Program-made: the position numbers and the translations under genes | Part shown: piece by piece, positions 15,270-22,973 of the stretch | How positions within the stretch are numbered: the stretch's first letter is position 1 | Layout of the letters: every line of letters begins with the position of its first letter | Notes under the pieces: model-generated | Database searches by the model: none | Seen by the model: only the letters and a program-made list of their open reading frames with translations | Told to the model about the DNA's origin: nothing | Assembly (NCBI GenBank): GCA_036394195.1 | Contig: DASWFO010000190.1 | Span: forward strand, 1 to 36,933 | DNA: 36,933 nt | Source of the DNA: DATJPD01 sp036394195 | GTDB lineage: Bacteria; Pseudomonadota; Alphaproteobacteria; CACIAM-22H2 | Direction: 5' to 3'

Positions 15270-16904
15270 ATGGCCGCGAAGGAAGTGAAATTTTCCAGCG
15301 AGGCGCGCGCGAAGATGCTGCGCGGCGTCGACATCCTGGCCGATGCAGTGAAGGTCACCCTCGGCCCCAAGGGCCGCAACGTCGTGCTCGACAAGCCGTT
15401 TGGCGCACCGCGGATCACCAAGGACGGCGTCACCGTCGCGAAGGAGATCGAACTGCCGGATAAGTTCGAGAACATGGGCGCCCAGATGGTGCGCGAGGTC
15501 GCCTCCAAGACCAGCGACGTCGCCGGCGACGGCACGACCACCGCGACGGTGCTGGCGCAAGCCATCGTCCGCGAGGGGGCGAAGGCCGTGGCCGCGGGCA
15601 TGAACCCGATGGACCTCAAGCGCGGCATCGACGTCGCGGTGGAGAAGGTGATCGACGACATCAAGGGCCGGTCGAAGAAGCTCAGCGGCAACGACGAGAT
15701 CACGCAGGTCGCGACTATCTCCGCCAACGGCGACCGCTCGATCGGTGAGATGCTGGCCAAGGCGATGGAGAAGGTTGGCCGCGAAGGGGTGATCACGGTC
15801 GAGGAGGCCAAGAGCCTCGAGACCGAGCTGGATATCGTCGAAGGCATGCAGTTCGACCGCGGCTACGTGTCGCCCTATTTCATCACCAACCCCGAGAAGA
15901 TGCGGGTCGAACTCGACGATCCCTACATCCTGATCCATGAGAAGAAGCTGTCGAGCCTGCAGCCGATGCTGCCGCTGCTGGAAGCCGTCGTGCAGTCCAG
16001 CCGACCTCTCTTGATCATCGCCGAGGAGGTCGAGGGCGAGGCGCTCGCGACCCTGGTGGTCAACAAGCTGCGCGGCGGCCTCAAGGTCGCGGCGGTGAAG
16101 GCGCCGGGCTTCGGCGATCGCCGCAAGGCGATGCTGGAGGACATCGCGATCCTGACCGGCGGCGAGTTCATCAGCGAGGATCTCGGCATCAAGCTGGAAA
16201 ACGTCACCCTCGCCATGCTCGGCCGCGCCAAGCGCGTCATCGTCGAGAAGGAGCACACGACGATCGTCGACGGCGCCGGCAAAAAGAAGGATATCGAGGC
16301 GCGCATCGCACAGATCAAGGCGCAGATCGAGGAGACCACCTCGGACTACGACCGCGAGAAGCTGCAGGAGCGCTTGGCGAAGCTGGCTGGTGGCGTCGCG
16401 GTGATCCGGGTCGGCGGAGCGACGGAAGTCGAGGTGAGGGAGCGGAAGGACCGCGTCGACGACGCGATGCATGCGACGCGCGCGGCGGTCGAGGAAGGCA
16501 TCCTGCCCGGCGGCGGCGTGGCGCTGCTCTATGCCGCCCGCGTTCTCGACCAGGCCCGCACCAAGAACGACGATCAGCAGGTCGGCGTCGACATCGTCCG
16601 CAAGGCGCTGACGACGCCGACCCGGCAGATCGCCGAGAACGCGGGCGCTGACGCCGCCATCGTCGTCGGTAAGCTGATGGAGCAGAAAAACCCCAATTGG
16701 GGGTACGACGCTCAGAACGGGCAGTACGTCGACATGATGAAGGAGGGCATCATCGATCCGACGAAGGTCGTGCGCCTCGCCCTCCAGGATGCGTCCTCCG
16801 TCGCCGGCCTCCTGATCACCACCGAAGCCATGGTCGCCGAGCGGCCCGAGACGAAGCCCGCACCGGCCATGCCGGGCGGCGGCATGGGCGAAATGGATTT
16901 CTAG
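15270..16904 (+). CDS. groEL: Chaperonin GroEL
   Basis: 544-residue ATP-dependent folding chaperonin, full length. ATP-site motifs are present: TLGPKGRNVVLDKPFG near residue 30, ITKDGVTVAKEI near residue 49, and AGDGTTTATVLAQAI near residue 86. The late PGGGVALL and QIAENAGADAAIVV are also present. The C-terminus ends in a short PGGGMGEMDF rather than a long GGM tail. AGGAGA precedes the ATG. It lies 35 nt after groES. Rhizobial genomes commonly hold several groESL operons; this one may be an accessory copy, because it is embedded among catabolic genes and lacks a visible CIRCE site. That interpretation is inference. Confidence 0.98.
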   Translation: MAAKEVKFSSEARAKMLRGVDILADAVKVTLGPKGRNVVLDKPFGAPRITKDGVTVAKEIELPDKFENMGAQMVREVASKTSDVAGDGTTTATVLAQAIVREGAKAVAAGMNPMDLKRGIDVAVEKVIDDIKGRSKKLSGNDEITQVATISANGDRSIGEMLAKAMEKVGREGVITVEEAKSLETELDIVEGMQFDRGYVSPYFITNPEKMRVELDDPYILIHEKKLSSLQPMLPLLEAVVQSSRPLLIIAEEVEGEALATLVVNKLRGGLKVAAVKAPGFGDRRKAMLEDIAILTGGEFISEDLGIKLENVTLAMLGRAKRVIVEKEHTTIVDGAGKKKDIEARIAQIKAQIEETTSDYDREKLQERLAKLAGGVAVIRVGGATEVEVRERKDRVDDAMHATRAAVEEGILPGGGVALLYAARVLDQARTKNDDQQVGVDIVRKALTTPTRQIAENAGADAAIVVGKLMEQKNPNWGYDAQNGQYVDMMKEGIIDPTKVVRLALQDASSVAGLLITTEAMVAERPETKPAPAMPGGGMGEMDF

Positions 16905-17101
16905 AGACCGCGTCCAGGGGTCGCATCGCACGGCACCGCATGACAAAAAAGCGGCGCCGCGGCGGCCTCAAGAGCCGCCGGGCGCCGATGACCACGCTGG
17001 GCGGAATGCGCCGGGAAGGCATACCGTCCCGGAACTCTTTCGGAGCGCCCCCGTTGGCCTAACGTCTCGGGAACGCGCGTCCAGCGCGAGGAGGAGTTTC
17101 T

Positions 17102-17176
17102 ATGAATCAGGTGATCTATCTGGTCGGTCTCGTTGTGGTCGTGATGGCCATCCTGTCCTTCGTCGGCCTGCGCTGA
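17102..17176 (+). CDS. 24-residue single-pass membrane peptide
   Basis: A very short gene: ATG at 17102, TGA at 17174-17176, 24 codons. The product is almost entirely one hydrophobic helix (NQVIYLVGLVVVVMAILSF, then VGLR), with an acidic-free N-terminus and a final arginine. It would span the inner membrane once. An excellent ribosome site, GAGGAGGAG, stands about 6 nt upstream. Similar Met-Asn-Gln...Gly-Leu-Arg peptides occur in alphaproteobacteria as uncharacterised small proteins; that is from memory, not a search. The next membrane-protein gene starts 10 nt after its stop, so the two are probably cotranslated and may interact. Confidence 0.75.
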   Translation: MNQVIYLVGLVVVVMAILSFVGLR

Positions 17177-17186
17177 GGCGGGCATC

Positions 17187-18059
17187 ATGGCCACCATCCC
17201 CACCCCGGCCGAGGGCATCGCGGTCGTCACCGACGAGCCGGCCTTTTCCTACGTCCAGTGGGGGCCGATCGCGGCCGGCGCCGTGGCCGCCGCGGCGCTG
17301 GCCTTCGTGCTGCACGGCTTCGCGGCCTCGATCGGCCTTGCCGTCAGCTCAGCGGCGCCGACATGGCGCGACGCCTCGCCGTTCCTCTGGATCCTCTCCG
17401 GCGTCTATCTGCTGCTGGTGGCGCTCGCCTCGTACGGGCTTGGCGGCTACATCGCCGGCCGCATGCGCGAGGCGCTGACCGACGGCACCGCCGAGGAAGT
17501 CGAGGCGCGCGACGGCACGCACGGTCTCTTGGTGTGGGGCCTCGCGACCCTGCTGACCGGTCTCATGGTGGCGCTGGCGGCACCGGTCGCGGTCCGGCTC
17601 GCCGCGCCGTCGTCCGGGGAGGCGGGTCCGGCCGTGTCGATCGGCGGCGAGAACATCATCGCCTACGATCTCGACCGGCTGTTCCGGTCCGAGGTCCGGC
17701 CGGTCGACGAGGACATCAGCTACAACCGTGCCGAGGCCGCGCGCATCCTGCTCACCGCGTCCGGCCATGATGGCGTGTCGCCCGAGGATCGCACCTATCT
17801 GATTGGGCTGGTCGGGCAGCGCACCGGCCTCTCGCCCGCCGACGCGACGCGCCGCGTCGACAGTGTCATCGCCAGCGCCAAGCAGAACATCGAACGTGCG
17901 CGCAAGGCCGGTGTCGTGCTGGCGTTCATGGCCGGGGCCGCCGCCCTGGTCGGGGCCGCGGCCGCGTGGTACGCGGCGCTCACCGGCGGCCGCCATCGCG
18001 ACAGCGGCATCGCGTTCCTGTGGGGCAACGGCATCCGCCGCCGCTCGGTGCTGGGTTAG
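17187..18059 (+). CDS. Conserved integral membrane protein of unknown function
   Basis: 290 residues with four to five hydrophobic segments, at roughly residues 26-52, 66-88, 112-135 and 240-265. An intervening soluble region of about 100 residues (FRSEVRPVDEDISYNRAEAA and onward) is probably periplasmic or cytoplasmic. No enzymatic motif is visible and I cannot name the family. The N-terminal YVQWGPIAAGAVAAAALAF and later GLGGYIAGRMREALTDG resemble alphaproteobacterial hypothetical membrane proteins loosely labelled PhnA-like; I do not adopt that name. It lies 10 nt after the 24-residue peptide gene and downstream of groEL, so it may belong to a stress-related transcript. A terminator hairpin follows at 18219. 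Confidence 0.8.
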   Translation: MATIPTPAEGIAVVTDEPAFSYVQWGPIAAGAVAAAALAFVLHGFAASIGLAVSSAAPTWRDASPFLWILSGVYLLLVALASYGLGGYIAGRMREALTDGTAEEVEARDGTHGLLVWGLATLLTGLMVALAAPVAVRLAAPSSGEAGPAVSIGGENIIAYDLDRLFRSEVRPVDEDISYNRAEAARILLTASGHDGVSPEDRTYLIGLVGQRTGLSPADATRRVDSVIASAKQNIERARKAGVVLAFMAGAAALVGAAAAWYAALTGGRHRDSGIAFLWGNGIRRRSVLG

Positions 18060-18068
18060 ACCCACAGC

Positions 18069-18197
18069 CCGACGCTTCGTCGGACCGCAGACTCGACCGC
18101 GGTCGCGCGCGCTTGTGCGCGCGGGAGCCAAGCGGCACGGCAGGCACAATCGCGCAGCGCGATTTGCCGGTGCCGCGCCCGGCGCCTGAGGGACCCA
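18069..18197 (+). repeat. Family B structured repeat, copy B1
   Basis: Hairpin CCGACG-CTT-CGTCGG (18069-18083), palindrome GACCGCGGTC (18095-18104), hairpin CGCGCGC-TTGT-GCGCGCG (18106-18123), then the conserved GGAGCCAAG. A nested variable hairpin around AATCGCG/CGCGATT follows, then GCGCC-C-GGCGC and the conserved tail TGAGGGACCCA. Copies B2 and B3 share the order and the unpaired words. Confidence 0.78.
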
Positions 18198-18218
18198 CTT
18201 TAAACAACGCCCGCGACA

Positions 18219-18249
18219 AGCCGCCGAGGTTGGGGCATCGGCGGCTTTT
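18219..18249 (+). terminator. Rho-independent terminator after the membrane-protein gene
   Basis: Perfect 9-bp stem AGCCGCCGA/TCGGCGGCT (18219-18227 and 18238-18246) with a 10-nt loop, followed by TTTTC. It lies 160 nt after the stop at 18059, beyond repeat B1. B1 would therefore be inside the 3' untranslated RNA. Confidence 0.6.
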
Positions 18250-18415
18250 CTCGCGCGCTCGCCAGGGTTTTTCGTCGATTTGATATCGATCAACGCGGCG
18301 CGCGGTTAGACCAGCATCGATCAAACGCCGCGCGTCGCGATGACAGCGGTCGCGCCCGGGACTATAGTTTCCGCAAAAGCGCGGCGGCCCAGCACCGCCT
18401 GCGGGAGAAACGCCG

Positions 18416-19327
18416 ATGTCCCCGATCATGCCGAGCTCGGTGATCATTCGTCCCATCGATCCCGCCCAGCCGGGCTTCGCCGGCGAGGTGTGGGGCGTCG
18501 ACATCGCGCGCGGCGTCTCTGCCGCCGAGGCCGCCGCCCTCGACGCCGGCATGGACCGGTTCGCGGTGCTGGTGTTCCGGGACCAGCGGATCAGCGACGA
18601 GGAGCAATATGCCTTCTCGTGTCATTTCGGTCCGATGGAGAAGGCGACCGGCGACATCGTCACCGACCCCGGCGCGCGCCGCCTCAGCCTGGACATCAAC
18701 GACATCTCGAACCTAGACCGCGACGGCCGGGTGCTGGCGCGCGACGACCGCCGCCGGCTGTTCTCGCTGGGCAATCTCCTGTGGCATTCCGACAGCTCGT
18801 TCAAGCCGACCCCGGCCAAGTACTCGCTGCTCTCCGCGCGCGCCATCCCGGGGGCGGGCGGGAACACCGAATTCGCCGACATGCGCGCCGCGTGGGACGC
18901 GCTGGACGAGCCGACCAAGTGCCAGTGCCGCGGCCTCGTCTGCGAGCACAGTCAGCTCTTCTCGCGCGGTATTCTCGGCTTCACCGATTTCACCGAGGCG
19001 CAGCGGCGGGAGTGGGAGCCGGTGCCGCAGCGCCTCGTCCGCCGCCACCCCAAGACCGGCCGGCTATCCCTGTTCCTGTCCTCGCATGCCGGCGCCATCC
19101 AGGGCTGGCCGGTGCCCGAGGGGCGCGCGTTCCTGCGCGACCTCACCGAGCACGCGACGGAGCGGCGGTTCGTCTACGCCCATGTATGGCGGCCGTTCGA
19201 CCTCGTGATGTGGGACAACCGCGTGGTCATGCACCGCGGCCGCCGCTACGACCACGCCCAGGTCCGCGACATGCACCGCACCACCGTCGCCGATTCCGCT
19301 CCAACCTTGCAGCAGCCCGGCCCGTAA
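18416..19327 (+). CDS. TauD/TfdA-family Fe(II)/2-oxoglutarate dioxygenase
   Basis: 303-residue alpha-ketoglutarate-dependent dioxygenase. Iron ligands are H124-x-D126 (LLWHSDSSFKP) and H273 (WDNRVVMHRGRRY), with R288 (MHRTTV) as the likely 2-oxoglutarate anchor. An N-terminal GEVWGVDIARGVS and the arrangement LFSRGILGFTDF match the TfdA (2,4-D dioxygenase)/TauD group, which oxidises carboxylates, sulfonates or phenoxyacids. GGGAG precedes the ATG at 18416. It stands as a single plus-strand gene between repeats. The convergent neighbours are an OYE and a nitrate/sulfonate-type ABC importer, which is compatible with sulfonate or herbicide-like substrates but does not prove it. Confidence 0.9.
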   Translation: MSPIMPSSVIIRPIDPAQPGFAGEVWGVDIARGVSAAEAAALDAGMDRFAVLVFRDQRISDEEQYAFSCHFGPMEKATGDIVTDPGARRLSLDINDISNLDRDGRVLARDDRRRLFSLGNLLWHSDSSFKPTPAKYSLLSARAIPGAGGNTEFADMRAAWDALDEPTKCQCRGLVCEHSQLFSRGILGFTDFTEAQRREWEPVPQRLVRRHPKTGRLSLFLSSHAGAIQGWPVPEGRAFLRDLTEHATERRFVYAHVWRPFDLVMWDNRVVMHRGRRYDHAQVRDMHRTTVADSAPTLQQPGP

Positions 19328-19364
19328 GGCGGTTCCCGTGTGGATGGAATCGTGCCTCCTCCCG

Positions 19365-19522
19365 CGTCATTCCCGCGCAAGCGGGAATCCAGAATCGTTT
19401 TCACCACAGAGGCACAGAGGTCACGGAGAAGAAGAGGAGACGGAATTCTCCTTATCTTCCCTCCGTGTTCTCTGTGTCTCCGTGGTTGAATTCTCTGGAT
19501 GCCCGCTTTCGCGGGCATGACG
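19365..19522. repeat. REP-type element with a second palindrome nested inside (D1)
   Basis: The outer arms are CGTCATTCCCGC (19365-19376), continuing as GCAAGCGGGAATCCAGA, and a right unit with CTGGATGCCCGC...GCGGGCATGACG ending at 19522. Inside, at about 19398-19490, is a different imperfect inverted repeat: CACCACAGAGGCACAGAGG on the left and CTCTGTGTCTCCGTGGTTG on the right. This type is widespread in environmental bacterial genomes. It appears to be one mobile palindrome inserted in another, in the gap between the convergent dioxygenase and OYE genes. Confidence 0.8.
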
Positions 19523-19563
19523 AATGTGGAGTGGTTCGACCTAATCGGGATCTGCTCTAGCCT

Positions 19564-20769
19564 CTACCTCCAGCTCTCGTCCACGCAGGGCTTCGGGACT
19601 TCGCCCTTTTCCTGCGCCAGGCTCGGATAGTCGGTGTAGCCCTTGGCGCCGCCGCCGTAGAAGGTTTTCGGATCCGGCTCGTTGAGCGGCACCCGGTCGC
19701 GCAGGCGCAGCGGCAGATCAGGGTTGGCGAGGAACTTGCGGCCGAACGCGATCACGTCGGCCAGCCCGGCCTCCAGCCACTCCTCGGCGGTGTCGCGGTT
19801 GAAGCCGCCGGCGATCATCAGCTTGCCGCGATAGGTCTTGCGCATGAGCTCTACTATGTTCAGCGCCCGCGTCGCCGGCGGCTGGCCTTTCTCCATCTGC
19901 GCCATGGCCGGATTGACCAGGTGCAGATAGGCGAGCTCGTAGTCGTTGAGCTTCTTCGCGACGGCCGTGAACGTCGTTTCCGGATCGTCGTCGGTGATGT
20001 CGTTGAACGTGCTCATCGGCGACAGCCGCACGCCGACGCGGTCCGCCCCCCAGATATCGATCGCCGCCTCGACCACGTCCGTCAGCAGGCGCATCCGGTT
20101 CTCGACCGGCCCGCCGTAGGCGTCGGTGCGCTTGTTGGTGCTGGAATCGATGAACTGCTCGAGCAGGTAGCCGTTCGCGGCGTGCACCTCGACGCCGTCG
20201 AACTTGGCGCGCTGCGCATTACGCGCGGCGCGGTAATATTGCCGCACCAGGTAGGGCATCTCCTCGATCTGCAGCGCCCGCGGCGTCACGAACGGCACCA
20301 GTGCGCCCTCGCCGTTTTCGTTCTCGATGAACGCGTCGCCGGCGGGCTTGATCGCCGAGGGCGCCACCGGCGGCATGCAATCCGGCTGCAGCGCCGGGTG
20401 CGAGATTCGCCCCACATGCCACAGCTGCAGGAACATGCGCCCGCCGGCGTCATGCACCGCGTTGGTCACCCGCCGCCAGCCCTCGACCTGCTGCCGGCTG
20501 TGAATGCCGGGCGTCCACGCATAGCCCTGGCCCTGCATCGAGACCTGGGTCGCCTCGCTGATGATCAGGGCCGCGGAGGCGCGCTGCGCGTAGTAGCAGG
20601 CCATCAGCGGCGTCGGCACGTTGCCGGGCTGGCCGGCGCGCGAGCGGGTGAGCGGCGCCATCACGACCCGGTGGGGCAGCTGGAGCGCCCCGAGGCGGAT
20701 CGGCTGGAACAGCCGCTCAGCCGGTTCTTTGTTCGTCGCGGGCCGATCGGAGGACAGGACGTCCGACAT
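19564..20769 (-). CDS. Old Yellow Enzyme-family NADH:flavin oxidoreductase
   Basis: 401-residue FMN-dependent ene-reductase. It has the N-terminal FQPIRLGALQLPHRVVMAPLTRSRA, the FMN/substrate region LQLWHVGRISHPALQPD near residue 105, FDGVEVHAANGYLLEQFIDSS near residue 190 with the H-A-N triad that contacts substrate carbonyls, and the phosphate-binding MIAGGFNRDTAEEWL and DVIAFGRKFLANPDLP. Members such as NemA and PETN reductase reduce activated alkenes and nitro compounds in the cytosol. The start is ATG at 20769 with GGAG upstream; a GTG fifteen bases earlier is less favoured. It follows the ABC importer genes on the same strand, across repeat B2. The natural substrate is unknown. Confidence 0.93.
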   Translation of the reverse strand: MSDVLSSDRPATNKEPAERLFQPIRLGALQLPHRVVMAPLTRSRAGQPGNVPTPLMACYYAQRASAALIISEATQVSMQGQGYAWTPGIHSRQQVEGWRRVTNAVHDAGGRMFLQLWHVGRISHPALQPDCMPPVAPSAIKPAGDAFIENENGEGALVPFVTPRALQIEEMPYLVRQYYRAARNAQRAKFDGVEVHAANGYLLEQFIDSSTNKRTDAYGGPVENRMRLLTDVVEAAIDIWGADRVGVRLSPMSTFNDITDDDPETTFTAVAKKLNDYELAYLHLVNPAMAQMEKGQPPATRALNIVELMRKTYRGKLMIAGGFNRDTAEEWLEAGLADVIAFGRKFLANPDLPLRLRDRVPLNEPDPKTFYGGGAKGYTDYPSLAQEKGEVPKPCVDESWR

Positions 20770-20891
20770 AGGGGGTATCTCCACGCGGTTCGGGTGGTGC
20801 CCCGATCATGCCCACCCCACCACCCCCCGCCTTGACGGGCGTCAATTGGCAGGCCAACGCCCCCTCCGGAGATGCTCCACTACCCAACAGG

Positions 20892-20996
20892 CCGAGGCTT
20901 CCTCGGTCAACAGATCACGCTCGCGACCGCGCGCGCGCTTATGCGCGCGGAAGCCAAGCAGCGCGGATGCGCCGCGCCCGGCGCTTGAGGGACTCA
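20892..20996 (+). repeat. Family B structured repeat, copy B2
   Basis: Hairpin CCGAGG-CTT-CCTCGG (20892-20906), in which one base pair is swapped relative to B1 and B3. Hairpin CGCGCGC-TTAT-GCGCGCG (20932-20949) is followed by GAAGCCAAG, then GCGC-GGAT-GCGC, GCGCC-C-GGCGC (20974-20984) and the tail TGAGGGACTCA. The tail's last three bases are the stop codon (read on the minus strand) of the binding-protein gene at 20994. Confidence 0.8.
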
Positions 20997-22007
20997 ATAA
21001 GTCCTTTCAGCGCGAGCAGGCAGGAAGCTGCGGTCGAAGACTTCGCCGGGCGCCGGCTTCCGCGGCAATTCGAACGCCTCGGCGAGCATCGCGATGCCCT
21101 TGGCCATCCGCTGGTCGTCGACGTCGCCCAAGCCCAGCTTTTCCGTTTCCGGCGCCAGCATCAGGTTGTCGAACACGTAGTCGAGACGCTTGCGCTCAAG
21201 CGGTGCGTTGGTCAGCGGCTCGGCCGTGACCAGCGCCTTGATGCCGCCGTCGCGGTCCTTGATCACGTCGCGCAGGCCCGCGTTGACGGCGCGCAGGAAC
21301 GCCGCCACGGTTTTGGGGTTCTCCTTGGCGAACGGGGCGGAGACGATGATACAGTTGGAGTACAGGTCGATCCCGTAATCCTTGTAGGAGAACCAGCGCA
21401 GATAGGTGTCGGGATCCAGCTTCATCCCGATCAGGTTGATGTAGCTCGTCTGGTTGAACACCGCCGAGGCGTCGGCGGTGCCGTTCACCACCACCTGCTC
21501 CTGGAGCTGCGGCGAGACGGTGATATTGTTCACCTTGGTCGGATCGACGCCGTTCATGCGCGCCAGGATCGGGAACAGCTTGATCGCCGACCCGCCGGCC
21601 GCCGCCGCCAGGCTCCGGCCTTCGAGATCCTTCAGCGTCTTCACCGGCCCGTCCGCCTTGGCGATGAGGGCGAAGGGCGGATTGTTGTAGAGCATGTAGA
21701 CGACCAGCGGCGTGTTCGTCCGCGTCGCCGTGGCCTGGATCAGGATGTTGATGTCGCCGACGCCCATCGGGTACTGGTTCGAGACGATCGCCTGGGTGGT
21801 GCCGGCGCCGCCGGCCCCCTGGTCGAGGACGACGTCGAGGCCCTCGCGCGCGAAATAGCCCTTCTGCTGGGCGACGAAGTACCAGCTGTGCACCGCCTGG
21901 TATTTCCAGTCGAGCAGGAACTTGATCTGCGTCTTCTGCTGCGCCGCCGCCGGCCCCGCCGCCGCGAGCGCCAGCACGCCGGCCAAAAGGCTCATGATGA
22001 TGCGCAT
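20994..22007 (-). CDS. ABC transporter periplasmic binding protein, nitrate/sulfonate/taurine (SsuA/NMT1-like) type
   Basis: 337-residue secreted receptor. The N-terminus is a clear Sec signal (MRIIMSLLAGVLALAAAG, then PAAAQ). The mature part starts with KFLLDWKYQAVHSWYFVAQQ, followed by GYFAREGLDVVLDQGAGG, the pattern of the NMT1/SsuA/ThiY group. Start ATG 22007 has GGGGAG eight bases upstream; a longer frame to 22040 is less likely. Order and strand match permease (22184) and ATPase (22974) upstream, giving a complete importer read ATPase-permease-receptor. A REP-type element separates it from the permease gene. The ligand could be a sulfonate, pyrimidine precursor or similar compound; it cannot be fixed from sequence. 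Confidence 0.9.
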   Translation of the reverse strand: MRIIMSLLAGVLALAAAGPAAAQQKTQIKFLLDWKYQAVHSWYFVAQQKGYFAREGLDVVLDQGAGGAGTTQAIVSNQYPMGVGDINILIQATATRTNTPLVVYMLYNNPPFALIAKADGPVKTLKDLEGRSLAAAAGGSAIKLFPILARMNGVDPTKVNNITVSPQLQEQVVVNGTADASAVFNQTSYINLIGMKLDPDTYLRWFSYKDYGIDLYSNCIIVSAPFAKENPKTVAAFLRAVNAGLRDVIKDRDGGIKALVTAEPLTNAPLERKRLDYVFDNLMLAPETEKLGLGDVDDQRMAKGIAMLAEAFELPRKPAPGEVFDRSFLPARAERTY

Positions 22008-22034
22008 GATGCTCTCCCCTCTCGCTCTCTCGAT

Positions 22035-22157
22035 CGTCATGGCCGGACCTGTTCAGACTTGTTCCGGCCATCCACGTGGTTCTGCAAATTGCGGCTGTCT
22101 GAGCCGGCGGCACGACGTGGATGCCCGCAACGAGTGCCAACGAGTGCGGGCATGACG
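22035..22157. repeat. REP-type paired palindrome (D2)
   Basis: Begins CGTCATGGCCGGAC and ends GCGGGCATGACG, with internal arms GGCCGGAACA-like and CATCCACGT/ACGTGGATG pairing across the centre. It lies between the permease stop and the binding-protein start, inside a predicted operon. It could therefore act as an mRNA-stability or differential-expression element, as REP sequences do in enterobacteria (established for those, inferred here). Confidence 0.8.
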
Positions 22158-22183
22158 GAACAGGACTGTCGCCGCGCTGCCGC

Positions 22184-22960
22184 TCATCCTATCGCGAAAT
22201 CGTTCTTCCGGTATGCCCATCCGCACACCCGGCGCTCGATGAGCGCGAAGATGCCGTACAGGCCGATGCCGAGCAGCGCCAGCAGCAGCAGGGCCGCGAA
22301 CACCAGCGGCACGTCGAAGGTCGACGACGCGACCAGCATCGCGTTGCCGATGCCGCGGTTGGCCGCCACCGTCTCCGACAGCACGGTGCCGACGAACGCG
22401 AGCGTCACCGCCACCTTCAGCGAGGCGAAGAAGTAGGGCAGCGTGCGCGGCAGCCCGACATTCCACAGGATCTCCAGGCGCGAGGCGCCCAGCGCCTTCA
22501 GCACGTCCTCGAGCTCCGGCTCGGTGGTGGCGAGGCCGGCCGCCACGTTGACCACCACCGGGAACAGGCAGATCACCACCGCGGTCAGCACCGCCGGCAC
22601 GAAGCCGGTGCCGAACCACAGCACGAAGATCGGCACCACCGCGACCTTGGGAATGGACGAGAAGCCGACCAGCAGCGGGTAGGCGACGTCGTAGGCGGTG
22701 CGCGAGAAGCCGACCAGCACGCCCAGCGCCACGCCGGCCGCGACGCCCAGCACGAAGCCGAGCAGCGTCTCGTTCAACGTCTGCAGCGCGTGCGGCCACA
22801 ATCCCGGAAAGCGCTGGATCAGGGCCGCCACGATCTGGCTCGGCCGCGGCAGGACCAGGTCGCTGACGTTGAAGAGGAGCGACAGGATCTCCCACGCCGC
22901 GAAGATCGCCAGCAGCAGTGCCGCCGAGCGCAGCCGCTGCCGGTTCTGAGACGAGATCAT
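22184..22960 (-). CDS. ABC transporter permease, SsuC/TauC type
   Basis: 258-residue inner-membrane protein with about six hydrophobic spans. It carries the coupling-loop signature EDVLKALGASRLEILWNVGLPRTLP (EAA motif) at about residues 150-174, which docks onto the ATPase. LPRPSQIVAAL near the N-terminus is typical of the SsuC/TauC/NrtB group. The start ATG at 22960 lies 13 nt after the ATPase stop, with GAGG just upstream, so the genes are cotranscribed. An extended frame to 23008 overlapping the ATPase gene is rejected. It forms the membrane channel for the ligand delivered by the receptor at 20994. Confidence 0.92.
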   Translation of the reverse strand: MISSQNRQRLRSAALLLAIFAAWEILSLLFNVSDLVLPRPSQIVAALIQRFPGLWPHALQTLNETLLGFVLGVAAGVALGVLVGFSRTAYDVAYPLLVGFSSIPKVAVVPIFVLWFGTGFVPAVLTAVVICLFPVVVNVAAGLATTEPELEDVLKALGASRLEILWNVGLPRTLPYFFASLKVAVTLAFVGTVLSETVAANRGIGNAMLVASSTFDVPLVFAALLLLALLGIGLYGIFALIERRVCGWAYRKNDFAIG

Positions 22961-22973
22961 CGCGCCCTCGTCG

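Noticed and set aside
14895..16946. 683-codon minus-strand open frame opposite groESL
   Set aside because: Its length is an effect of high GC and of the conserved groEL codons on the other strand; the product has no recognisable domain and a composition typical of antisense frames.
16955..16990. Terminator after groEL
   Set aside because: GGCGGC-CTCAAGA-GCCGCC can fold, but on the plus strand it is preceded by an A-run and not followed by T residues, so a factor-independent terminator for groEL is not supported.
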